From Valencia hispanica (taxonomy: Eukaryota; Chordata; Actinopteri; Cyprinodontiformes; Valenciidae), in the NCBI GenBank assembly GCA_963556495.2, contig OY747721.1:8304149-8368148 (forward strand): 64,000 bases of DNA. Reading direction: 5' to 3'. Made by a program: the position numbers and the translations under genes. The notes beneath the pieces are model-generated. The model was not told where the DNA came from, searched no databases, and saw only the letters and a list, made by a program, of their open reading frames with translations. Below are positions 27,296 through 39,764 of the stretch, in pieces. Each line of letters starts with the position of its first letter. Within the stretch, counting starts at the first letter, position 1.

Positions 27296-30200
27296 CTGAA
27301 AGAAAATAAGTTTAGACATGAAAAAAAACAAACTTACAAAGTTGAACTTGCAAACATACATCCTGATTTGAATGGTACCCAAATACTAATGGCTCAAACT
27401 AAATAATGCAATGTACTACTTTATGTACATGAAAAATTAGCATGGAAAAACAGAAAATATATTACCTGCTGGCATGTATCACAGCGGTAAGGCTTTTCAC
27501 CGCTGTGCGTCCTTTTGTGTCGCTCCATGTGGTACTTCTGGATAAAGCGCATGTTACACTGGTCACAGCTGAACGGTTTTTCCCCTGTAAAAAAACAGTG
27601 TCAGATTCTATCACTTCAGCTGAGATTATGACATGAAACGATACATCTCACCAAGGTATACTATAAAATCAACTGCTCCGACTCACCGCTGTGGATTTTC
27701 TCATGCCGCTGAAGAAGGTATTTCTGAATGAAGCTCATGTTACATTGACTACAACGGAAAGGCCTCTCACCTGTATGATAAAGAACAAAAACCATTTGCA
27801 CAGAATACAAAACAGAACCCAATAACAGGCTAAAACAGAAATAAGGAATTGAACAGACTTAAGTTACTTTGTCTTTTGCACAGAGATTTATTTGCTGTTA
27901 CACAGGCTTTTAAAGGTTGTAGGTACATTTGATTTATCCTCTTCAATTGTAACAGTTAGTTTGAATTTATTAGGTGGAAAAACCAGGAGAAAATATAATG
28001 CATTAATTAAACAGAAGGCCTTCTTAAAAATTAAAAAAAAAAATAATCACAGTCTACAGCAGAATTTACAGTAAGTTATTACATTCAGTATTGCACAATT
28101 GTACTAAGCAAACTACTGTAATATTCATACTATAAACAACTACTTTTTTCACACGCTTTGGACCCTGCCACCTATACAACGATGCGGCTAATTTACGGAT
28201 TTTCTACTGGCTAACGGCCTCCGGAAGACACTATAGCAGAAAGCTCAAAAGTGAGAGACAGATTATGTGCCGAAGAAGACACTACCGGTAGTTTTCATGC
28301 ACCCACCCTCATCATGAATAACACAGAAAGAAATGCAGCTTTTAAGTTAAAGGCAGTCGAGCTGGTGGTCAAAGAAGGAAATAAGAGCTACTGCGTGTAA
28401 ACTCGAATCGATGGTGAGACGGAGGAGGAGGCAGCGGGAAGAACTGAGTCAGTATAAAAACACGATTAAAGCTTTCAGGGGACATCAAGTCATTGAAGAA
28501 GACGACTTCAGTGGCTTTAGTGCGCAAGACAGATAGTGAACAATGACTTCGCTGGTAGGCTAAAGTATGTTTAATTTTCTAACCAGACATGTTCCTGTCA
28601 TGTTGTGTTGATGCCGTGTTCGTGCCATACTGCCGATATTCAGGCAGAGTTGGAAAAAAACCCCCCAAAAAAACAGGCGTGTCTTAAAAGAAAACATAAA
28701 AATAAACTTCCATGTACCGTTTTACTGTGTTAATGTCTCATGTTACAACATGAAAACCTGCAGCTTGTATTCAGGTGTGGCCTATAACATTTATTTTCGG
28801 TTTCTGTTACTAACTACTATCTTTGATTGGAAAACAAGATTTACAACAAAGCAAAACATGCAGGAACAGAAGTTAAGAGGAGAATAAGGAGGTTTTCAGC
28901 CTTGTTAATTCCATTGAGTGTCAAGTGTATTTGACGCTTCCAATTTTGTGGACCTAGGTTCTGGGAAAGTCAATACATCTCTTGATATCTGAGAATGTTT
29001 TCAAAAGGTTTTACTCTATTTAGTGTTTTAATCTATTTAGTGTTTGTTCTGTACATGTTCCATTTCCAATCTGTGGCGTTGGAGACCGAAATTTTACAAA
29101 ATGCACACATTCTTTTATCAAAACAGGCATTTATTTACACAATGTATAAGATTCATAGAAATAGATTAAACTGAATTAAAACAACAAAAAGAACTTACTT
29201 TTTGGTGTAAAATAATATTAAAGAAACTCAATTTCTTGTTTCCAATTTTGTGGGTTTTATTATATTTAAGTATCGCTTTTAAATAATATTTAAGTGCTAT
29301 TTTTACCTAACAGCACTTTAGTAAATATGTTAGTGGTGGAAATATACAACCAAAATTTGATTTTTAGAATATTCTACATTTTAACAAAGAATGTGGTGTT
29401 TTGTGCACAACTGCCAGTAAGTGGCTAAACATGCAACTTACAATAGTTTCTTCATGAACATGTTCTTTTAACAATAGACAAAACTAAGTTTCCCTGTTAA
29501 CTGGATTTTTATCTTTTTTTGTAAATTCATAGAACATAGACTTATCTAAAAATTTCCAAAATGGTTTCACTGCCTAACAATATATTTACTGTGATGGACT
29601 GGCGACCTGTCCAGGGTGTAACCCGCCTCTCGCCCCTTGACCGCTGGAGATAGGCACTAGGCACAAAAGATTTTTGAACAGAACTACACAATGTCAAAGC
29701 AAACCTTTCCTTTAAATCTTTTATGAAGTCAGATTAAAATTGTCAAATGAAGATTTCCCAGCACAGAGAGTGACTAAGATACTGAGAAACATGTGAGCAA
29801 TCACTGAGTCATCACTGCAGCTTGTCTCCTGAAAGTCTGGTTTTAACTGAAGGCCACTGGCTTTTGAGGTAGAAAAACAAATGTTATGAGCATGTAGCTT
29901 ATTTTATATGAACTCTTAACATTCTCCTAACCACAGTTACTGATTCAAATCCTCTGAAAGTAAAGGGTGTGTAGTTCAAGCTTAACAGCCTAGATCAGAG
30001 ACGGTGACTCATTAAGATCCCTTTCATCTGCGGCTCCTTTAACAATTATTCTCTGCTGTTCCTGTATTTTTTAAAATAAGAGATCTGATTCAAGTAAAAT
30101 GTGGATTTAATATTGTAGTGTAAGATTTTAGATGAAATATTAGTAACGAACAATAAAGAGAAGAAAGTCTCACCTGTGTGTATGAGCACATGCCTACGTA

Positions 30201-31098
30201 AGTGGTAAGAGCTGCGGAAGGCAGCGTTACAGTGCTCACAGATATGTGGTTTTGAGTTCGGGGATAGGCAGGCTCCATCCCCATCCAACATCATACCCTA
30301 CAGAAAAAATACAAAATATTTTTATTTTTCCTCTTCTTTTAAATATTTTTATTGTAAAGATAAGAAGTTGGGGAAATCTTTGAAAAGTAACCTTTGAAGG
30401 ATCATTGCGTTTCCTCCGTGCTTTGCCTCCTTGCCCATCCCCATTGCTCCTTCGGCCTCTTCTACCTGAGGACTCTTTTGGCTCTTTACCTAGTCGTCCA
30501 GGCATCTGAAAGCAAACAGAAGGTTTTTCAGTTTTTTAAAGAAGCACATTTAGAGGACTTCATAAACCGAAAGGAAGAGCTACAGAAGAGAAAAGAACAA
30601 ACATTAACCTTTAGAGAAGTTTTTAAAGCCAAAGCTTCTTCTTACCTGTTCTCCCAAGGAACGAACATTGCTGAGGCTGAGGTCATGCAGTAGCATGTTC
30701 TGGTGATTTTGGTGCTGGTTGCCGAAAGACATATCAGGCATGTCAGTACCGCTCTTCGCCGTGCCTCCTCCAGGACAGTTGACCCCTACTCCTACGCCCC
30801 CGCCGTAGAGAGGCATTCGATAATCCAGCTCACTCAGCCGCTCCTGTTTAATGCCCATACTGTGGAGGAACCCCCCTGTGTTGGCAGCTAAAGGGCCTTG
30901 GTGCTCTGGCGGCGAGTCTCGCTCTTTTTTCAGGATCATCTCTTGGGGAAGCTCGCCGATGACAGACTGGGATGCCAGCCGTGTAAAGCTGGTGACTGGT
31001 GGCAAGTGGCTGAACATAAGCATACCTGGTGCAAAATTGGGGTCCATGCCTCCATTGCGCAAAAACTCATTGCCCAACTTGTCTTGAATAATACTCAT
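25685..31098 (-). CDS. znf281: Zinc finger protein 281 (ZBP-99 type), complete
   Basis: Six coding exons (31098-30646, 30505-30392, 30297-30174, 27770-27687, 27584-27466, 27295-25685) join with matching phases into 834 codons plus TAA. Human ZNF281 is about 895 residues. The product is a GC-box-binding nuclear transcription factor linked to pluripotency and EMT control. An N-terminal region (LPPVTSFTR and a KQERL sumoylation-like site) and a basic linker precede four adjacent zinc fingers: C2H2 at about 209-229, 237-257 and 265-285, and C2HC at 293-313 ending KHKRTC. The long C-terminal part has the conserved [26 protein letters not shown] and [15 protein letters not shown] blocks and ends KTPTSQSFR. 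The [12 protein letters not shown] block and the end distinguish it from ZNF148. Which teleost copy (a or b) this is cannot be decided here. Confidence 0.95.
27466..27584 (-). CDS. znf281: znf281 coding exon 5: zinc finger 3 and start of finger 4
   Basis: Encodes [20 protein letters not shown] through CDTCQQ. It enters in phase 1 and leaves in phase 0, splitting finger 4 after its two cysteines. Confidence 0.92.
27687..27770 (-). CDS. znf281: znf281 coding exon 4: zinc finger 2
   Basis: Exactly 28 codons ([20 protein letters not shown] onward to HSG), one finger plus linker, phase 1 at both ends. Confidence 0.92.
28195..28810 (+). mobile_element. pogo/Tigger-family transposon relic in a znf281 intron
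   Basis: From 28318 the plus strand reads [20 protein letters not shown], and after a frameshift [20 protein letters not shown] followed by KAFRGHQ. This matches the N-terminal DNA-binding part of fish pogo-type (CENP-B-like) transposases. The catalytic part is absent. It lies in the intron between zinc fingers 1 and 2. Ends are approximate. Confidence 0.6.
29592..29655. repeat. dispersed repeat (GACTGGCGACC family) fragment
   Basis: GACTGGCGACCTGTCCAGGG followed by CGCTGGAGATAGGCAC. Same family as 22245 and 57476. Confidence 0.55.
30174..30297 (-). CDS. znf281: znf281 coding exon 3: zinc finger 1
   Basis: Encodes [17 protein letters not shown] and VLIHTG. The first C2H2 finger ends at the split Gly codon of the linker, phase 1. 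Confidence 0.9.
30392..30505 (-). CDS. znf281: znf281 coding exon 2: basic linker
   Basis: Thirty-eight codons rich in Arg, Lys and Gly ([20 protein letters not shown]) between TTTCAG and AAG followed by GT. Phase 0 on both sides. A probable nuclear localisation region. Confidence 0.85.
30646..31098 (-). CDS. znf281: znf281 coding exon 1: start and N-terminal regulatory region
   Basis: The ATG at 31098 begins [12 protein letters not shown]. The exon holds 151 codons with the conserved [10 protein letters not shown] block and ends LGEQ at a GTAAG donor in phase 0. A likely acceptor for its 5' UTR part lies at 31169/31170 (CTTTTTCAG). Confidence 0.9.
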
Positions 31099-31239
31099 GG
31101 TGTTGATTTACTTTGTGCCAGGGGGAAGGAGGATAATTGATCTAATGAGGAATGCAGGAGGAGACCATTCTGAAAAAGAGGACAGATAAAAAGACATCTC
31201 TTCAGATATAAAAAGTATAGAAAGCAAGACTGTATATAC

Positions 31240-31375
31240 AAGCGACGTTCCTGAGCCGCCGCCATCTTTGTTGTTTTGCTCCGTTGCAGTTCTGCTGTCA
31301 CTGCAAAAGATTTTGCTACGCCTGCCCAACGTCTCTCTCTACAAACAGAGCGTTGTGATTGGCCCAGCCGACACT
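31240..31375 (-). promoter_or_regulatory. znf281: possible second (internal) znf281 promoter
   Basis: Read on the minus strand, a CCAAT box (31362-31358) is followed about 90 bases later by CAAAGATGGCGGCGGC (31270-31255), the classic YY1 initiator-type motif found just downstream of many TSSs. This lies only about 85 bases upstream of the acceptor that precedes the coding exon. It could drive a transcript without the distal 5' exon. Inference from motifs only. Confidence 0.35.
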
Positions 31376-34187
31376 TAGCCGAGGCAACATTAGACCTGCT
31401 GAGGCTACAGTGTAGCGTGGCTAGACCGACCTGCAGAGCAAAAATCTTTTGTTACTGCTACGGCTTGTCTAGATTTCTAGGCTAGAAATCATTACTTTGA
31501 TAGGTAAGTACCACAAACATTTTGGTTACGTAAAAGTAATACATAAAAAAACGAGTCCTTTGTATTGTGAAAAACTGAAAATAGATGGAAAAAAACAAGT
31601 GGAGAACACCAGCTAAGTTGTAAGACATAAAAACATGATGTGGAGAAAAAGATCAAACAAATCTGATATTTCTAACTCCTAATCTCAACTGCAATCTGCT
31701 TGCTTAAACCACTGAAACACAGCCGACTATAAGTGGAGTAAAGTCGCAATTAGAGATGCACGAAGACACCAGCTTGTGACTGAAACCAGCTTGACTAGCT
31801 CTTGATTGGCCCTAACTAACCAGTCAGCTGGATACTCAAAAATTCAATATTTTATCAGTGAAGAACCACAGAGATGCAAGAAGTAAAAAAAAAAAAGTAT
31901 TTTCTACTACATGCCGGTGGTCCATTCTGGTTTGGAAGAGAGAGCAAGACTTTCAGAGGAAAACACGAAGGCTGAACAGAATACAGCAACGTTAAGGTAT
32001 GGCTGTACGTTCACTAGTACTTACACAAAGAATCCTGCTTTAGTAAAGCTAGTCATGCTGACTGCTAATATAAAGGTGCTAAAGTAGCCTAAAAAGCCCA
32101 GTTTTCTCTTTAAAATGTAGTTTCTCATGCTCTCTTTAGTAACAACCGCTCACAGCAGGTGAGCTAGCATGTTCCAACACTGATAATTGTAGTAAGTAAA
32201 AGATTCATATCGCATTGGTGGCTTGGAGAGTTTACAAAAAATCTTTAAACGGGACAACTCTATTTGGGCTACATGATATTAGAAAAACACCTAACTGCAG
32301 TGTTATGATTGGGAACATTGGTTACAAGTAACCCACATAGCGCTCAGCCTTCTTGTAGTGCGTGTGCTTCAGGGCAGTGAACTCTTATTTAACTAGCCAG
32401 AAATATTATTGGCAAGCATAAATTAGTGATATCGCACAACTTGATAATGCCAGTTTGATTTCTTATGCAGCTCAAATCTAAGCTCTTAATGTCAAATATG
32501 GCTGATAGGTTGTACGACCTTAACTGTAAATTGTGGATAAATGGACAAAACTGATGATTCATTTTAAATTGTATTCTTAACTGAATGCACTGTTACATAA
32601 ACAGGCCTGATCATCACTTTGGAGTAAGGCCGCAACTTTTTTTTTTTTTTTTTTCACTGTTTGCACAAATGTATGTTTCTCTTTTTAAATACAAAGGATG
32701 TAAATGCTGAAACGCCTTATGAAATGAGGAATCAGATCAACAGGGACTGGCAGTATCCTCCATCTATACTGTGTGAGGGTATGAAATGCATAGCCTTTCA
32801 CAGAGAATGAACAAACATTTATTTAACTGTAGCTTTTATATAAAATCGCTTATTAGAAAGAGAAAAATCAAGCAAATATTTGAGTCGCTTAATTCACCTC
32901 GTATTGTTCCAGATCCAGCACATGGGATTTGGACTGTAGCCAAAATATGACTGGTATATAAAAAACACCCGTCCCTATTATTGTTATACTTTTAAAGAAG
33001 CAAAAACAAGTCACTCGTAGCTAAATTAAAAAAAAAAAAAAAAAAAAAGCTCAAGAGGCAGGCTCGATAACACTAGCAAACTAATCGCTTCAACCCACTG
33101 GCCTTAAAACAAAACAATATTTAGGTCAAATGCTGGGATACGTTTCGGGGTTGTATTAGACAGGCGCAGTCCGCCGACTTTGAGACGTGTAGCTAAACAC
33201 GTACAGAGGAAAAGTCCACGTAAGAATTTATTGTTTAGTCTAGACCTGCTGACCATTTGGCTACGCGACGCCGCATTGAACAGAAAACGGATGAGCTTTT
33301 GTGATGCATAATAGTTAGCCAGCTAGTTAGCATAGTTAGCCCGCTACAATGAGACAATCAAAGCATCTCTGCGTCCTCAACCAAAACAATCAATCCAGTA
33401 GCCCTAAAACCTATTTCTAGCATTCAAATGAACCAATGTTGACCTTAAAAGTGAGGAGACCACATATATCTCTAAATGTAGTCCTTAATATCAAATAAAA
33501 AATCACCATTGTAACGTTTTAGCATGTTACCTGGAGTTGCTATTAAGCTAGCCAAAGCTAAAATAGAACTCGTGATTTAATGCAGTTCACACGTTTATTA
33601 ACCCATTGACAAAGTAATACTATACAAGTCAGAGATTAGCTGAATACATCGGGAAACTAGACGCTTATTTAAATAAACTGAGCGAAATAGCACGTTTGCT
33701 TTGAAGGTATGTCTGCGGCACGTATTGCTCATTCTCCAATTCCCCAGCTTTGATGACGCCCGTGAAATCAAATCTGTCTGGCTGCGAGGAGCGCTGGCGC
33801 TCTATTTATTGATAGCTAACTTTAGCTGTAATTACCAGCGGATAAATCACACCAAGCCCCGGTTGCTCGGCGAAATATTCGTCAGCGATTGGGCTCAGAG
33901 TAGCTTTAAGCTCTAAAATGACCAAGCGGAATAAAACTACTCACGTCGGGGGCGGTGGTGAGGGGAGGGGGAGAGTTGTGTTTATAACAATCAAGCCGCC
34001 ACGAGCTAGCAGGTTAGCTCCTTAGCTGCCCCGTCTGAAAGCCGCATTAGGGCCCATGCAACAGAAACAATGATGCTGCGACTCCGTGCATCTCTTATTT
34101 GCGCTTAGCCACGCAATTGTTTCGCCGATATCTCGACAAAGGCGCCACGCTCGACACAAACAAAATGCAGTTTAGCCTCCCACTCAC
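31376..34187 (-). other. znf281 first intron / 5' region, no other gene seen
   Basis: No coding signal. Contains poly-A and poly-T runs at 32636-32655 and 33028-33048, and short AT-rich repeats. Confidence 0.35.
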
Positions 34188-34400
34188 CTACGCATGGCCG
34201 CAGCTGGTTTCAAACGTGCCTATATTCTCTCCGTATGCGCCGCTGAGGGGGTTTTATTGCCAAAACATTGTTCTCCGGCGGCCGCTGCTTTCTTCCATCT
34301 TGTCCCGGAGCGGGGAATTATGGGTGCAGAGGACGGGTCGTGAGAGGAGACAGGCGAAGGCTGCAGAGGTGTGAGAGGTGTTCACTGGGCAGCTTTGTAC
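34188..34400 (-). promoter_or_regulatory. znf281: likely znf281 promoter and 5' non-coding exon
   Basis: GC/CpG-rich stretch (GGCGGCCGC at about 34278) with a YY1-like AAGATGG on the minus strand near 34295. A strong minus-strand donor TAG followed by GTGAGT sits at 34188/34187. It would splice to the acceptor at 31169. The TSS position is not visible. Confidence 0.5.
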
Positions 34401-34939
34401 AAACGGAGACAAAATACACAATTATGTTTTATTTTTAAGACTTTGTCAGTCTGGTAGGTTGAAAGTGTGTATGAAAGTTTGATAAAGTGTGGCTCATTGG
34501 TTTATTGTAAAAAAAAAAACGATTTCAAATAAATGTTTGGTAAATTTCAAGAAAGTTGTAGTTTATGGATGTAGTGATATGTCTGGTGGTCTTCCATTTT
34601 TACAGGATTTGTGTTTGTCTTTTGAAAGTACATAAAAAAATTTTTTAAATATTTTTTCCTTCTCTATTTCTCTATATTTCTCTGACTTCCTTTGGCAAAC
34701 GTGGCTATATTACACAAAAAATTGTACCACTACACATACTTTTACTCAATTCAAAGTAAAAACTTGTCATCCAAGAATTGGCCTCCAGTAATAACATAAA
34801 TAACCTTGCCGTTATTTTTGACCAAGACATGACATTCTGATCCCGTAATAAACAGGTTTTGGGGGTTTTCTTGTTTCACCTCTGGAAAATTTCTAACATT
34901 AGAAACATCCTGTCCAGGAGTGATGCTGAGAAATCCATG
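34401..34939. other. intergenic, nothing recognised
   Basis: AT-rich sequence without open frames or recognisable repeats. Confidence 0.3.
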
Positions 34940-35650
34940 CATTTGTTACTTTAAGGCTGGACTACTGTAATTCTTTACTATCAGGTAGTACACGAAATGC
35001 AATTAAAAGCCTTCAGTTGATCCAAAATAATGCAGCAAGAGTTCTGATGAATATTAAAATGAGAGATCACATTTATCCTGTTTTAGCTGCCCTTCATTGG
35101 CTCCCTCTTAAATCCAGAATTGAGTTTAAGATCCTCCTCCTTACATATAAAGCCCTTAATAATCAAGCTCCATCATACATCAGATTGCTGATTGTTCTAT
35201 ATGTTCCTAAAAGAGCACTTCGCTCTCAGACTGCAGGTTTACTTGTAGTTCCAAGGATTTCCAAAAGTAGAATGGGAGGCAGATCTTTTAGTTATCAGGC
35301 TCCTCTCCTATGGAACCAGCTCGCAGTTTTAGTCAGTTTCTTTTTGATAAACCTCATAGTTAGAGTGGCTTAGGTCATCCTGGGCTATCTCTGTAGTTAT
35401 GCTGCTATAGGCTTAGACTGTTGGAGGACAGACTCACCACTTTTCTTCATTCTGCTACTTTTTTCTTCAATACTCTCCATAGAAGATACACCTGATCTGG
35501 TATACAGCTTAGCTGCAATGCCTTGTTGGGCAGGGGCCATCGACTGGGATGATGCTCCCAGTAACTGATGTTACGCTGATGTACTGTCATCCCCATGCAA
35601 ACGCTACTGCAGTCACACAAGTGATCGTGGATTGATCTCAGCGGCTGGAT
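34940..35650 (+). mobile_element. L2/Maui-like LINE, 3' fragment
   Basis: The open frame 35017-35373 has the conserved reverse-transcriptase C-terminal pattern (IQNNAARVLMNIKMRDHI, LHWLPLKSRIEFKILLLTYK, then LLWNQL). It is followed by non-coding sequence that matches the start of the fragment at 54440 (GGCTGCAATGTCCTGTTGG-like). 5'-truncated. Confidence 0.8.
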
Positions 35651-36305
35651 ACTATTTGCAGTGAGGCTCCCAAATTTTACATGGGGGATATGAACCATGT
35701 CCGTTTAGACAAGGTATTGCGAACATATGAACAATATGTGACTTGCCCAACCACGCAAAGAAACACCACACTGGACTTGTGTTTGGCAATGTAAAGGAAG
35801 GATATAAGTCTCTTCTCATGCCAGGGTTAGGGGCTTCATACCACAACAGCATCTTCCTTGTGCCAACGTATGAACCTTGTATTAGACGTCGGGAGAGAGA
35901 ATTAAAAACTGTCACGCTCTGGACAGAGGACAGCATATCCTCTCTCCAGGCTTGTTTTGAGTGTACGGACTGGAAATGTTTTTTTGATGGTTGTGGGGAC
36001 AATATTGATGAACTTTCGGACACTGTCTCGTCCTATGTCACCTTTTGTGTGGACACTGTTATCCCAACCAAAACCGTTATCACCTTCCCAAACAATAGAC
36101 CACGGGTGACCAAAGATCTAAAAACAGTTATAAATAAGAAAAAAAAGATCTTTTTTACTGGTGACCCACTGGAGAGGAAGCTCGTATCCAGAGAGGTTAG
36201 GGCTGAAATAGTACAAGCCAAAAGTAAGTATAGGGAAAAAATTGAAAAAAAAACGTGTAAATGGCGACCTCGCGTCAGCATGGCGAGGGATTATATATAT
36301 GGCTG
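35651..36305 (+). mobile_element. Rex1/CR1-group LINE, middle fragment
   Basis: A continuous frame (35743-36306) matches the region between endonuclease and reverse transcriptase of the copy at 8600-8900. Shared patterns include SLQACFECTDWKCF, VDTVIPTKTV and FPNNRPRVTKDLKTVINKKK. It is more diverged than the other copies and may be a related subfamily. Confidence 0.65.
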
Positions 36306-38526
36306 AAATAAATCAACATGGAAATGAACCCAAGCAACTGATCAGCCTAAAGAGTGTTCAGGATGACTGTTTGCCTGATGTTTTGCAATATTAAACTTAT
36401 TGAGTCAATACCTAAATTAGATAATGTTAGAACAGGGTAAAGTACTTCCAGTATTAATATATTGTTTTTACTTGACCTCCACATGGCACAGCAGGCTCAG
36501 CATACAGAAAATAACATTAAAACAACAAAGCTCTGGTGTACCGACAAGTCTCACACAAGTCTCACATAAATTGTGTCGGTGTTTGGTGCATTTTTTGTTA
36601 AATTATTTTTTTCTGTTGTCAGTTAAGTTACTCTCAGTGGGGAGAGTTTTTAGAAATGTTATTCAAATAAGAGTAGCAATACTTAATAATAATAATACTC
36701 AAGTAAATGTGCAACGTACGGTGTAGTAAAACTACTCCTTCAAATAAAAAATAAAAAAAGGTTTTCCGAACGGTTACTCAAGTAAATGTAACTAGTTACT
36801 ACCCACCTCTTTCCTTTGACATGTCCCTCCTCCATTTGTTTTACTAATTTCTGACCAACATTCCCTGTTTTCTTTCATTGTTCTTGAATTTTCTTACTCT
36901 ATCTGTCTCCATTCAGGATGCAGTTTTATGAACATACACTCAATTGTGTCAAATAAATAGTTGAGAAGAATGCAAATATTAGATACTGTAGTGTGAAGCC
37001 ACAGGTTACAGATGCATGCATCAGTATCCCTTGTTTGATATATTACATTACTGTGAAACTGATCAAGCTTTTGCACCACTGTCACTTTTCCTAAAAATAT
37101 GTAGCTATCAGTAACATCCCACTTTTTCAAACCTGACCACATCCTCACCCCTTTCTGATTTCAACCTCCATTATTAATGTTGACAACTCTTAACAACTTT
37201 AAAGTGGAAAGAAATTATACATGGCTTTTAAATCTGTCCTAAGAACTGCTTTTACCACGGTCCTCGAGAAAAAAAGGTTCTGAACCACTGAGTTAGACCA
37301 CAAATTAAGGTGATGCATTCATTTCGATCCTTCCCTTTGTGGCCCAAACTCCATTTAATTCATTCCCATGAGTTTACCATGACATAGTAAATCTGAACAT
37401 TTAGGTGCAGTTCTTTACTGATTTAAAAAATATATAATTCCAGTTTATGAATGATGTGTTTTACTCTAGAAATATGAATTATTAGCTTTACACATACTAA
37501 TCCTTATGCAAACAGTTTTCAACTGAAGCTCATTTTCATGTTGTTAAAATTTCAAATGAAATTGAGCAAACATATATGAAAAATATAACTAAAATCAGCT
37601 TCTCAACCAACGAGTGGGTTAGTGGGCCCCTTCTTCTGCTGCCCAGCAACAATCTAACATGGTTTTGATGTTGGTATTTTTTACAAATAGAATAGAGGTA
37701 AAGGTTTTCTAAATGTTAAACTCCTGATCAAATGTTGTCTTGATTCTCACTTGACTCACACTGTCTATACTTTAATAACGCTCATGATAATAGTGTGAGT
37801 AGAAAATGCCCCTAGCAGTAAATGTGTGTATCTGTGTTCCTGAAGTGCTTCTACCACCTAATTTACATGAGTGACGTGTAGTATAAAAGATATGAGTAAT
37901 GACAAAAATATGCTGTATTACATTATTATATTGTGTCATGCAAAAAAGGTTATTGCTCAAGTTGAGTGGAGGTTGGACTCATGTGGACTCTTCATTCCAC
38001 TGCTTTTCAAGCATCAATCCAATATATCAGTCTAAATGTTGCCTTTAAGTATGATTTTGTTTTTGTAACTTATTAAAGACATTCATATTATTTCTAAGGT
38101 TAAAAAGTAATAAACTGAAAGTAAACCATTAAACAAGACACACAAAATATCATTGCAGTGGAACATGCTGTGGAATATTTATTTATTTCTCCTGCTCCAC
38201 TATTTCAAAACAGTTTGGATGTTTTCTTGTTCCCCCCCTCTTGTATGTGGACTCATAACGTTTTAAATCAGTTTTTGGAGGTGGAAACAATACTCAAAAA
38301 CAAGACAGTAATATCACGGGTTTCCCAGAGGTGTGGTGAGAAAAATTCACTTGGGACATTGAGTAAAACAATCTATGCTTTTACAGCCTTTTAATCCCAA
38401 CTTTCATTTCAAAATAATCTGAAGGTAAAAACATAATTCACAATTCAATATTCACATCTTTTCAACATATATTTCTTCATCTGAACTGAAACAATACAGA
38501 ATTGCCGCCGGTTTACTTCTACTACT
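36306..38526. other. intergenic, no gene recognised
   Basis: AT-rich DNA between the LINE fragments and kcnj3. Short open frames only and no clear transposon signature. Confidence 0.35.
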
Positions 38527-38543
38527 GCAACACTAGGGGGAGC
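38527..38543 (+). promoter_or_regulatory. CTCF-like motif upstream of kcnj3
   Basis: CAACACTAGGGGGAGCTA fits the CTCF core apart from one A in the GGC position. It lies about 560 bases upstream of the kcnj3 start codon. Confidence 0.3.
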
Positions 38544-39095
38544 TAAACACCCGTAAATAGGCAGCTGGTTAAAGCAAGCTGCTATTTCAGAGTTGTGCAG
38601 AAGCCCACACTTATCTGCTTGAGATAGAAAAAATAAATTAATAAATAAGAGACCCTACGTTCAGTTGGCGCGCACTACTTGTTTCTGAATGGATCAGGGC
38701 ACATAAAAAGATGTTACTACTACTAGAACGCCACTGTGCCAAAAGTGCGCATCTAATACGGTTTCTCTTGCGCACTGAAGTGGAACTGTATTTGAATACA
38801 ACGCACAGCTTTGATTTTCAGTCCTAAGCCCTTCCCCCAGAGAAGGAAGAACACAAAGTTGGCACTTAGAAGGGAGCTCTGCGTAAAAAGAGCGAGCGTG
38901 GATCGTGTTTTGCGCAGAATCTCTGCTCGCTTGCAATTAATTTACAAACGAGAGGCGCATCTCCATCTCACAGGATGCAAGGATAGCGCGCTGGATGGTG
39001 CTGCATGGTTTCGGGCACGGGGGACAAAAAGTTGCGCAAAAAGCCCAATCCTGCGCCAGGAGAACCCTTTTGTTTTCAGTTAGGCGAGTGGCACG

Positions 39096-39764
39096 ATGTC
39101 GGCTCTACGGAGGAAATTTGGCGAGGACTATCAAGTGGTGAACACCAGCAGTAGCATGACTTTTTCTGCGCCGGTGAAGAGGAAGCGGCAGCGCTTCGTG
39201 GAGAAGAACGGCCGCTGCAACGTCCAGCACGGTAACCTTGGCGGGGAGACCAGCAGGTACCTGTCCGATCTCTTCACCACGCTGGTGGATCTCAAGTGGC
39301 GGTGGAACCTGCTCATCTTCATCCTCACCTACACGGTGGCTTGGCTGTTCATGGCTTCCATGTGGTGGGTGATCGCGTACATCCGCGGGGACCTGAGCAA
39401 CGGCGGCCACGACTCGTCCTACACGCCGTGCGTCGCGAACGTGTACAACTTTCCCTCCGCGTTCCTGTTCTTCATCGAGACCGAGGCGACCATCGGCTAC
39501 GGCTCCCGCTATATCACCGAAAAGTGCCCAGAGGGCATCATCCTCTTTCTCTTCCAGTCCCTACTTGGCTCCATCGTGGACGCCTTCCTCATCGGCTGCA
39601 TGTTCATCAAGATGTCGCAGCCGAAGAAGCGCGCAGAGACGCTCATGTTCAGTCAGGACGCGGTCATTTCGCAGCGGGACGGAAAGTTGTGCCTCATGTT
39701 CCGAGTCGGGAACCTGCGGAACAGCCACATGGTGTCCGCCCAGATCAGGTGCAAACTCATCAAG
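39096..39764 (+). CDS. kcnj3: kcnj3 coding exon 1: N-terminus, TM1, pore, TM2
   Basis: Codons 1-223, from the ATG at 39096 to CTCATCAAG followed by GTAGGC, phase 0. The open frame running on to 39773 beyond the donor is intronic. Confidence 0.97.

Noticed and set aside
25685..31098. Calling the zinc-finger gene ZNF148
   Set aside because: The four fingers fit both, but the [15 protein letters not shown] block and the ending KTPTSQSFR are ZNF281 features.
38811..39083. 90-codon open frame directly upstream of kcnj3
   Set aside because: It lies in the likely 5' UTR/promoter and shows no conserved features.
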